Source of the DNA: Comamonadaceae bacterium
Lineage (GTDB): Bacteria; Pseudomonadota; Gammaproteobacteria; Burkholderiales; Burkholderiaceae_C
Assembly (NCBI GenBank): GCA_027483665.1
Contig: JAIXUC010000029.1
Location: 1-64,000 of the forward strand
DNA: 64,000 nt
Direction of reading: 5' to 3'
The notes under the pieces are model-generated. The model did not search any database, had not been told where the DNA came from, and saw only the letters and a program-made list of their open reading frames with translations. Shown here one piece after another: positions 57,877 to 64,000 of this stretch (positions are counted from its first letter, which is position 1; every line of letters starts with the position of its first letter). Made by a program: the position numbers and the translations under genes.

Positions 57877-57905
57877 CTTGAAAGCTGGAGTCCCCAGCCC
57901 AACTT
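57877..57905 (+). promoter_or_regulatory. Candidate sigma-32 heat-shock promoter of htpG
   Basis: CTTGAAA (57877-57883) matches the sigma-32 -35 box. Thirteen bp later GCCCAACTT (57897-57905) partly matches the CCCCATNT -10 box. It lies about 80 bp before htpG, a typical sigma-32 target. The -10 match is imperfect. Confidence 0.4.
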
Positions 57906-57983
57906 CAGCAACAGAAACAGCAACAACCCCAGCTGAACGCCACTCCAGTTACGCCCCTTTTTTTTACATCCCATGAGCCCACC

Positions 57984-59918
57984 ATGAGCAAACAAACCCT
58001 TTCCTTCCAGGCCGAAGTCGCGCAACTGCTGCACCTGGTCACGCACTCGCTGTATTCCAACCCCGACATCTTTGTGCGCGAGTTGGTCTCCAACGCCTCG
58101 GATGCTTGCGACAAGCTGCGCTTCGAGGCGCTGGACCACGGCGAGCTGTACGAAGACCAGCCCGAGCTGAAAGTGAAGATTGGCTTCGACAAAGCTGCTC
58201 GCACGCTGTCCATCACCGACAACGGCATCGGCATGAGCGAGCAAGAGGCCATCGATCACCTGGGCACCATCGCCAAAAGCGGCACGCGCGAGTTCATGGG
58301 CCGCTTGAGCGGCGACCAGAAGTCCGACGCGCAGCTGATTGGCCAGTTCGGTGTGGGTTTCTATTCAGGCTTCATCGTGGCCGATCGCATCACGGTGGAG
58401 TCGCGCCGAGCCGGTTTGGCTGCAGCCCAGGGCGTGCGTTGGGTCAGTGCCGGCACGGGGGACTTTGAAGTGGAGGCCATCGAGCGCGCCGAGCGTGGCA
58501 CCACCGTCACCCTGCACCTGCGCGAAGACGCCAGCGACTACCTCTCCACCTGGAAGCTCAAGGGCATCGTCTCCAAGTACTCAGACCACATCAGCCTGCC
58601 CATCCTCATGCGCAAGGAAGAGTGGAAAGAGGGCGAGGAAGGCAAGGGCGGTGAGATGGTGCTCACCGACGAATGGGAGCCGGTGAACCAAGGCAGCGCC
58701 TTGTGGACGCGCGCCAAGAAAGACATCACGCCTGAGCAGTACACCGAGTTTTACAAGCAAATCAGCCACGACCATGAGGCCCCGCTGACCTGGAGCCATA
58801 ACCGCGTGGAAGGCAGCACCGAATACACGCAGTTGCTCTACATCCCGGCCAAAGCGCCCATGGATTTGTGGAACCGCGAGAAGGCCCCAGGCGTGAAGCT
58901 GTATGTGCGGCGCGTGTTCATCATGGACGAGGCCACCGCCTTGCTGCCGACCTATCTGCGCTTTGTGAAAGGCGTGGTCGACTCGGCCGATTTGCCGTTG
59001 AACGTCAGCCGTGAACTGCTGCAAGAAAGCCGCGACGTGAAAGCCATCCGCGAGGGCAACACCCGCCGCGTGCTCGGCTTGCTGGAAGACATGGCGCGCA
59101 AGGCAGAGCCCGCAGCCCAGGACGCCGAGCCAGCTCAGGCCGCCGCATCTGAAGAAGAGCGCGGCCAATACGCCAGTTTCTACGCCGAGTTCGGCTCGGT
59201 GCTCAAGGAAGGTTTGGGCGAAGACTTCACGCACCGCGACCGCCTGGCCAAGCTGCTGCGCTACGCCAGCACGCAGAGCGACACGCCCAGCGTTGGCCTG
59301 GCCGACTACAAGGCGCGCATGAAGGAAGGCCAGGAGGCCATTTACTACATCACCGCCGACACGCTGGCAGCCGCCAAGAGCAGCCCGCAGTTGGAGGTGT
59401 TTCGCAAGAAGGGCATCGAGGTGCTGCTCATGACCGACCGGGTCGACGAGTGGGCCTTGAGCTTCCTGCATGAGTTCGAAGGCACACCGCTGCAATCGGT
59501 GGCCAAGGGCCAGGTCGATTTGGGCAAGCTCCAAGACGAAGAAGAAAAGAAGGCCGCCGAGCAAGCCGCAGAAACTTTCAAACCGGTGCTGGAGCGTTTG
59601 AAGGCCTCTTTGAAGGACAAGGCCCAAGACGTGCGCGTGACCACGCGGCTGGTCGACTCACCAGCTTGCTTGGTGGTGCAAGACCACGGCATGAGCACGC
59701 AACTCGCGCGGCTGCTCAAACAGGCCGGCCAAAGTGCCCCAGAGGTGAAGCCCATTCTGGAAGTGAACGCAGACCACGCGCTGGTGAAGAAGCTGGAGGC
59801 CAGCCCGCACTTCGACGACTTGGCGCACATCCTGTTCGACCAAGCCCTGCTGGCAGAAGGCGGCCTGCCCGAAGACCCGGCGGCCTACGTCAGAAGGGTC
59901 AACACGCTGTTGGTCTGA
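57984..59918 (+). CDS. htpG: Molecular chaperone HtpG (Hsp90)
   Basis: The 644 residues are a full bacterial Hsp90: ATP-binding motifs [21 protein letters not shown] and [12 protein letters not shown], the middle domain with [12 protein letters not shown], and the C-terminal dimerisation domain. A short charged insertion rich in Glu/Ala lies near residues 374-395 before the RGQYASFY segment. It helps fold and protect proteins under heat and oxidative stress. Confidence 0.98.
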   Translation: MSKQTLSFQAEVAQLLHLVTHSLYSNPDIFVRELVSNASDACDKLRFEALDHGELYEDQPELKVKIGFDKAARTLSITDNGIGMSEQEAIDHLGTIAKSGTREFMGRLSGDQKSDAQLIGQFGVGFYSGFIVADRITVESRRAGLAAAQGVRWVSAGTGDFEVEAIERAERGTTVTLHLREDASDYLSTWKLKGIVSKYSDHISLPILMRKEEWKEGEEGKGGEMVLTDEWEPVNQGSALWTRAKKDITPEQYTEFYKQISHDHEAPLTWSHNRVEGSTEYTQLLYIPAKAPMDLWNREKAPGVKLYVRRVFIMDEATALLPTYLRFVKGVVDSADLPLNVSRELLQESRDVKAIREGNTRRVLGLLEDMARKAEPAAQDAEPAQAAASEEERGQYASFYAEFGSVLKEGLGEDFTHRDRLAKLLRYASTQSDTPSVGLADYKARMKEGQEAIYYITADTLAAAKSSPQLEVFRKKGIEVLLMTDRVDEWALSFLHEFEGTPLQSVAKGQVDLGKLQDEEEKKAAEQAAETFKPVLERLKASLKDKAQDVRVTTRLVDSPACLVVQDHGMSTQLARLLKQAGQSAPEVKPILEVNADHALVKKLEASPHFDDLAHILFDQALLAEGGLPEDPAAYVRRVNTLLV

Positions 59919-59968
59919 GCGCTCACGCGTTCGCTACGAGCTCCCAACCGTTCGACACGAGCCCCTAT

Positions 59969-60028
59969 CCGTTCGCCCTGAGCCTGTCGAAGGGCTCGTG
60001 AGGGCTTCGACAGGCTCAGCCCGAACGG
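59969..60028. repeat. Intergenic palindrome with gcctgtcgaag arms
   Basis: Two inverted arms of about 28 bp face each other around a GTG-type centre: CCGTTCGCCCTGAGCCTG... at 59969-59997 and its near-complement at 60001-60028. The gcctgtcgaag/cttcgacaggc core is a widely seen intergenic repeat in GC-rich Proteobacteria. It lies 51 bp after htpG and could act as a transcription or RNA-end barrier between htpG and the convergent srkA. Confidence 0.88.
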
Positions 60029-60113
60029 GCAATGCTCAGCCCGAACGGGCAATGCTCAGTTCGAACGGGCAATGCTCAGCCCGAACGGGCAATGCTCAGC
60101 TCGAACGGATGTG
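60014..60113. repeat. 20-bp tandem repeat array between htpG and srkA
   Basis: The unit gctcagcccgaacgggcaat is repeated four times (60014-60093, one copy with tt for cc) plus a partial fifth. The first copy is the right arm of the palindrome, so the array seems to have grown from it. It stops 3 bp before the srkA stop codon. Confidence 0.95.
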
Positions 60114-60115
60114 GT

Positions 60116-61192
60116 TCAGGCCGACAGAGGCTCCGCCTGCATGGCCTCTATCTGCTCGTGCAGCGTAGCGACCTGGCCTTGCCAGTAGTCACTGCTGCCG
60201 AACCAAGGAAAGTGCACCGGAAAGCTGGGGTCGCTCCAGCGGCGGGCCAGCCATGCGCTGTAGTGGATGAGGCGCAGCGTGCGCAGGACTTCCAGCAAGG
60301 CCAGCTCGCGCCGGTCAAAGGGCCGGAACTGTTCGTAGCCTTCAAGAAGGCAAGACAGCGCAAAGGTTTGCTGTTGGCGGTCGCCTGAAAGCAACATCCA
60401 CAGATCTTGCACGGCGGGCCCCGTGCAGGCGTCGTCGAGGTCCACGAAGTGCGGGCCCGCACCGGGTGCGTCTTGCGGCGTCCACAAAATGTTGCCGGGG
60501 TGGCAGTCGCCATGCAGCCGCAGGCGCTGGATGTCTGAGCTGGGGAGCATCAGCGCGTGCGCTTGCATGAGTGCAATGGCCCGTTGGCAGGCCGCGTCCC
60601 AGTCGGAGCGCACATCCAGCGGAACGGCCTCGTTGGCCAGCAGCCAGGACCGCGGCTCGACGGCGTAGCGCTCGATGTCCAGCGACAACCGGTGCCGGAA
60701 CGGGCTGCGCTCACCCACGCTGTGGATGCGCCCCAAAAAGCGCCCGATCCACTCCAACACCTCGGGGTCTTCCAGCTCCGGGCGCCGGCCGCCCCGGCGC
60801 GGACTGGCAGAAAAGGCAAAGCCCGCGAAGTGGTGCAGCGTGTGGCCTTGCAGCACCAGCGGCCCGATGACGGGCACTTCATCGGCCATCAACTCGGCTG
60901 CGAAAGCGTGCTCTTCCAGAATCTGCGCTTCTGCCCAGCGACCGGGCCGGTAGAACTTGAGCACCACGCTGGTGTTACCGCAGAAGGGTTCGTCCAGCTC
61001 AGCCAAGATCACCCGGTTCTCATAAGAGCCCAGCGCCTGGATGCGCCCGTCGCCGCGCAAACCCACGCTGTCCAGCGCGTCGAGCACCACGTCGGGCGTG
61101 AGGGTGGCATAGCCGTCGGGCGCTGGCACAGCGTGGGCGGCCCCTGCCTCGGCCTGCTGTGGGTGTGAGGGCCGACTCGGGTGCTTGTTCAT
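60116..61192 (-). CDS. srkA: Stress response kinase SrkA (YihE-type)
   Basis: SrkA is an aminoglycoside-phosphotransferase-fold protein kinase that counters stress-induced death in E. coli. The 358 residues have the N-terminal lobe with SYENRVILAE and VVLKFYRPGRW, catalytic HGDCHPGNILW and metal-binding DLDDAC. The C-terminal YSAWLARRWSDPSFPVHFPW segment is the YihE hallmark. About 30 N-terminal residues are extra. Confidence 0.93.
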   Translation of the reverse strand: MNKHPSRPSHPQQAEAGAAHAVPAPDGYATLTPDVVLDALDSVGLRGDGRIQALGSYENRVILAELDEPFCGNTSVVLKFYRPGRWAEAQILEEHAFAAELMADEVPVIGPLVLQGHTLHHFAGFAFSASPRRGGRRPELEDPEVLEWIGRFLGRIHSVGERSPFRHRLSLDIERYAVEPRSWLLANEAVPLDVRSDWDAACQRAIALMQAHALMLPSSDIQRLRLHGDCHPGNILWTPQDAPGAGPHFVDLDDACTGPAVQDLWMLLSGDRQQQTFALSCLLEGYEQFRPFDRRELALLEVLRTLRLIHYSAWLARRWSDPSFPVHFPWFGSSDYWQGQVATLHEQIEAMQAEPLSA

Positions 61193-61259
61193 GCCGCTAT
61201 TGTCGGCTTCAGTGCTCTGGTGAATTCCATAGGCCCGGCCCAGCGCAAAGCCTTCGACA

Positions 61260-62897
61260 ATGCAGCCAATGACCGACTACGTGATCGTTGGCGCAGGCTC
61301 CGCCGGTTGTGTGCTGGCCGCCCGCCTGAGTGAAGACCCCAATACCCAAGTGACGCTTCTGGAGGCGGGACCGCCAGACGACAGCGTCCTCATCCACTGC
61401 CCGGGCGGCTTGGCCGCCATGGCCAAGACCGGCGCGCACGGTTGGGGCTTTCACACCGAGCCGCAACCCGGCTTGAATGGTCGCCGCGGTTTTCAGCCCA
61501 GAGGGCGGGTGCTGGGTGGCTCCAGCTCCATCAATGCCATGGTCTATGCCCGCGGCCACCCCAGCGACTACGACACTTGGCAAGCGATGGGCAACCCCGG
61601 CTGGTCTTGGGCCGACGTGCGCCCCTACTTTTTACGCGCCGAGCACAACGAGCGCGGTGCCAGCGAACACCACGCCACCGGCGGCCCGCTCAACGTGGCC
61701 GACCTGCGCAGCCCCAACCCCTTCGCACGCGACTTCGTTCAAGCCGGTGTGCAGGCCGGCCACCCGCGCAACGATGACTTCAACGGCGCGCAACTGGAGG
61801 GCTGTGGCCTGTACCAAGTGACGCAGCGCAACGGTGAGCGCTTCAGCGCCGCCAAGGCCTACTTGCTGCCAGCGCGCGAGCGCCCCAATTTGCGTGTGAT
61901 CACCGGCGCTCGGGCGCGGCGCATCCTGCTGCAAGGCCAACGCGCCGTGGGTGTGGAGTTCATCGAAGGCGGGCACCTGCAGCGCATCGACGCCGCGCGC
62001 GAGGTGCTGCTGTGCGCCGGTGCGCTGCAATCGCCGCAGTTGCTCATGCTCTCGGGCATTGGCGGCCACACCGAACTGCTGCTCAACGGCATCGGCGTGC
62101 TGCACCCGCTGCCTGCTGTCGGCCAGCACCTGCAAGACCACGTGGACGTGGTGCAGGTGGTGGACGTGCCGGGGCGCACCGAGTTGTTTGGCCTGTCTTT
62201 GGCCGGTGCTTGGCGCACGCTGCAAGCGGTGCGCGAATGGCGCCGCCAGCGCAGCGGCATGCTCACCAGCAACTTTGCAGAAGCCGGTGCCTTTTTGAAG
62301 AGCGACCCCGCCGAGGCCGTGCCCGATTTGCAGCTGCACTTCGTGGTGGGCAAACTCATCGACCACGGTCGCAAAACCGTGTGGGGCCACGGCTATTCTT
62401 GCCACGTGTGCCTGCTGCGCCCGAGCAGCGAAGGGCGCTTGCGGCTGGACACCAAGGACCCCATGGCAGCGCCCCTGATCGACCCTAACTTTTTGGCCGA
62501 TCACGACGACCTGACGCGCATGATCAGCGGCTTTCGGCTGATGCGGCGCATCTTGCAGCAGCCGGCCTTGGCGCGGCATGGCGGGCGTGAGCTGCAGCGC
62601 AGCGCCGGCGCGCAGACTGACCTGCAGATTGAAGGCTTTCTGCGGGAACACGCCGACACCATCTACCACCCCAGCGGCACCTGCCGCATGGGGCCCCACG
62701 CGCAAGACGCGGTGGTCGATGCGCAGTTGCGCGTACACGGCTTGCAAGGCCTGCGCGTGGTCGATGCCTCGGTCATGCCCCGGCTGGTGAGCGGCAACAC
62801 CAATGCACCCACGATCATGATCGCGGAGAAGGCAGCAGACCTCATCCGCGCTTCCTTATCCCCAATCAGCCAGCCAGCCAGCCAGCCTGCCTCTTAA
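61260..62897 (+). CDS. GMC-family FAD-dependent oxidoreductase (choline dehydrogenase-like)
   Basis: The 545 residues show the FAD fold [20 protein letters not shown] signature 1 [21 protein letters not shown], signature 2 [15 protein letters not shown], and the catalytic C-terminal HPSGTCRMG and [13 protein letters not shown] segments. It oxidises an alcohol; the BetA/alcohol dehydrogenase clade is likely but no betB or betI is adjacent. ATG 61269 is an alternative start to 61260. The C-terminus ends in a Ser-Gln-Pro-Ala repeat encoded by cagc tandem copies. Confidence 0.9.
   Translation: MQPMTDYVIVGAGSAGCVLAARLSEDPNTQVTLLEAGPPDDSVLIHCPGGLAAMAKTGAHGWGFHTEPQPGLNGRRGFQPRGRVLGGSSSINAMVYARGHPSDYDTWQAMGNPGWSWADVRPYFLRAEHNERGASEHHATGGPLNVADLRSPNPFARDFVQAGVQAGHPRNDDFNGAQLEGCGLYQVTQRNGERFSAAKAYLLPARERPNLRVITGARARRILLQGQRAVGVEFIEGGHLQRIDAAREVLLCAGALQSPQLLMLSGIGGHTELLLNGIGVLHPLPAVGQHLQDHVDVVQVVDVPGRTELFGLSLAGAWRTLQAVREWRRQRSGMLTSNFAEAGAFLKSDPAEAVPDLQLHFVVGKLIDHGRKTVWGHGYSCHVCLLRPSSEGRLRLDTKDPMAAPLIDPNFLADHDDLTRMISGFRLMRRILQQPALARHGGRELQRSAGAQTDLQIEGFLREHADTIYHPSGTCRMGPHAQDAVVDAQLRVHGLQGLRVVDASVMPRLVSGNTNAPTIMIAEKAADLIRASLSPISQPASQPAS
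62867..62886 (+). repeat. CAGC tetranucleotide repeat (5 copies) at the GMC oxidoreductase 3' end
   Basis: Five perfect cagc units lie in the last ten codons before the stop at 62897. Because the unit is 4 bp, slippage would shift the frame, but only the extreme C-terminal tail would change. Confidence 0.9.
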
Positions 62898-62919
62898 CAA
62901 ACCCTGACCTCCAGCCCCC

Positions 62920-63786
62920 ATGCCTGACCCGTCTCCAGACCTGTTTTCCGCTTGGCAACAGCACCTGCTGCCCAAAGGCGCGCTCACGCGCTTGGCCGGC
63001 GCCTTGGCCCGCGCAGAAGCTGGCGCGCTGTCCCACGCCGCCATTGCCCGGTTCATTGCGCACTACCACGTGAACATGGACGAGGCCGCCGAGCCCAGCC
63101 CCCAGGGCTACGCCAGCTTCAATGCCTTCTTCACGCGAGCCCTGCGCGAAGGCGCCCGCCCGCTGGACGCGCAAGCCGCTTGGCTGTGCCCGGTGGATGG
63201 CGCCATCAGCCAGTTGGGTGCCATCGAGGGCGACCAGATTTTTCAGGCCAAGGGCCACCACTACAGCACGCGTGCCTTGCTAGGCGATGACGCCAACCGC
63301 GCCCAAGCTTTCCAAGGCGGTCACTTCGCCACGCTCTACCTGAGCCCGCGCGACTACCACCGCATCCACATGCCTTGCGACGGCGTGCTGCGTCGCATGG
63401 TGCATGTGCCCGGCGACCTGTATTCGGTCAACCCGGCCACGGCGCGCGCCATTCCCGGCCTGTTTGCCCGCAACGAGCGCGTGGTGTGCCACTTCGACAC
63501 GCCGCACGGCCCCATGGCGCTCGTCTTGGTGGGTGCCACCATCGTCGGCAGCATGGCCACGGTGTGGCACGGCGTGGTCAACCCACCGCGCCCAGGCCAT
63601 GTGCGCAGCTGGGACTACGCCGACGGCCAGGTGCGTTTGACGCGTGGCGCAGAGATGGGCCGCTTTCTGCTGGGCTCGACCGTGGTGCTGTTGATGCCGC
63701 GCGGCACCATCTCATTCAACCCCGAGTGGCAGCCTGCGCGGCCCGTGAAGATGGGCGAGGCGATGGGCTCAGCCCAAGCCACCTAA
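62920..63786 (+). CDS. psd: Phosphatidylserine decarboxylase proenzyme
   Basis: Psd makes phosphatidylethanolamine at the inner membrane. The 288 residues contain the self-cleavage site LGST (FLLGSTVVLL, near residue 250), where the serine becomes the pyruvoyl cofactor. The catalytic-triad segments CPVDGAISQLG (Asp) and SPRDYHRIHMP (His) are present. It lies 22 bp after the GMC gene and converges on amn. Confidence 0.96.
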   Translation: MPDPSPDLFSAWQQHLLPKGALTRLAGALARAEAGALSHAAIARFIAHYHVNMDEAAEPSPQGYASFNAFFTRALREGARPLDAQAAWLCPVDGAISQLGAIEGDQIFQAKGHHYSTRALLGDDANRAQAFQGGHFATLYLSPRDYHRIHMPCDGVLRRMVHVPGDLYSVNPATARAIPGLFARNERVVCHFDTPHGPMALVLVGATIVGSMATVWHGVVNPPRPGHVRSWDYADGQVRLTRGAEMGRFLLGSTVVLLMPRGTISFNPEWQPARPVKMGEAMGSAQAT

Positions 63787-63833
63787 CGCGCCCAGCACGC
63801 AGCCCGTTGGTGCCTAGGCGCGACTGCCCAGGC

Positions 63834-64000
63834 TCACTGAAAAGCCACTTCGGCAAAGCTGCGCAGCTTGCGGCTGTGCAACTGGTCCACCCCGGCTTCG
63901 CGCAGGGTTTGCAGCGCACGAATGCCAATTTGCAGGTGTTGGTTCACGCGCTCTCGGTAGAAGTGGTTGGCCATGCCCGGCAGCTTGATTTCGCCGTGCA
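63834..64000 (-). CDS. amn: AMP nucleosidase, C-terminal fragment (gene continues beyond window)
   Basis: The frame is open from the right edge to a TGA at 63834-63836, giving 55 codons. The translation contains HGEIKLPGMANHFY, EHLQIGIRA-like QHLQIGIRALQTL and ends LHSRKLRSFAEVAFQ. This matches the C-terminus of E. coli Amn as I remember it (HGEIKLPGQANRFY, LHSRKLRTFNEPPF). Amn splits AMP to adenine and ribose 5-phosphate. Confidence 0.82.
   Translation of the reverse strand, partial: HGEIKLPGMANHFYRERVNQHLQIGIRALQTLREAGVDQLHSRKLRSFAEVAFQ

Noticed and set aside
60014-60113. Possible CRISPR array
   Set aside because: Units are directly contiguous with no spacers and only 20 bp long; no cas genes are near.

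Overview
The window looks like chromosomal core DNA of a betaproteobacterium of the order Burkholderiales, most likely family Comamonadaceae. The evidence is high GC with strong GC3 bias, the block lolB-ispE-tRNA-Gln-prs-rplY-pth, the run ftsY - two M16 peptidases - rsmD - coaD - ferredoxin, a long RSH protein behind yicC-gmk-rpoZ, and an interleaved urease cluster with ureJ. Genus is inference. I see no phage, insertion sequence, CRISPR array or origin.

Layout. 1-2522 (minus): a YnjC-like fused permease, cut by the left edge, and its YnjB-like binding protein. 2688-8841: ftsY (minus) diverges from an M16 peptidase pair, rsmD, coaD and a ferredoxin (plus), which meet pth end to end. 8209-14392 (minus): TPR protein, lolB, ispE, tRNA-Gln, prs, rplY, pth. 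14448-18559 (plus): mutM, a dynamin-like GTPase and mutY. 18544-21968 (minus): nadK, recN, rapZ, diverging from hrcA (plus). 23.1-25.3 kb: two tRNAs, a small lipoprotein, a DUF465 protein and galU. 25.4-30.2 kb: greB (plus) converges on yicC-gmk-rpoZ-(terminator)-RSH (minus). 30.4-35.1 kb (plus): Ser/Thr kinase, PP2C phosphatase, rph, rdgB, hemW. 35.2-39.3 kb (minus): beta-lactamase-fold serine hydrolase, tRNA-Ser, M48 peptidase, LemA.

39.4-54.6 kb is the most distinctive part. A urease operon (ureA-ureJ-ureB-ureC-ureE-ureF-ureG, minus, without ureD) diverges across 74 bp from a 1225-residue protein. That protein joins a nucleobase-type permease, an eight-cysteine module, a histidine kinase and a receiver. 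A LuxR-type response regulator follows 2 bp later. Next comes a TPP riboswitch leading cytX-thiO-thiS-thiG-thiE, a thiamin uptake and thiazole/coupling operon that contains a second permease of the same superfamily. A plausible reading (inference) is that the permease-kinase senses or imports a nitrogenous compound and that the regulator controls the urease operon.

54.6-64 kb: an orphan TctC/Bug receptor with an acyl-CoA-ligase-like protein, an RsuA/RluF-family pseudouridine synthase, htpG, a palindromic and tandem intergenic repeat, srkA, a GMC oxidoreductase, psd, and the 3' end of amn cut by the right edge. No gap between genes exceeds about 300 bases once the tRNAs and the riboswitch are counted.
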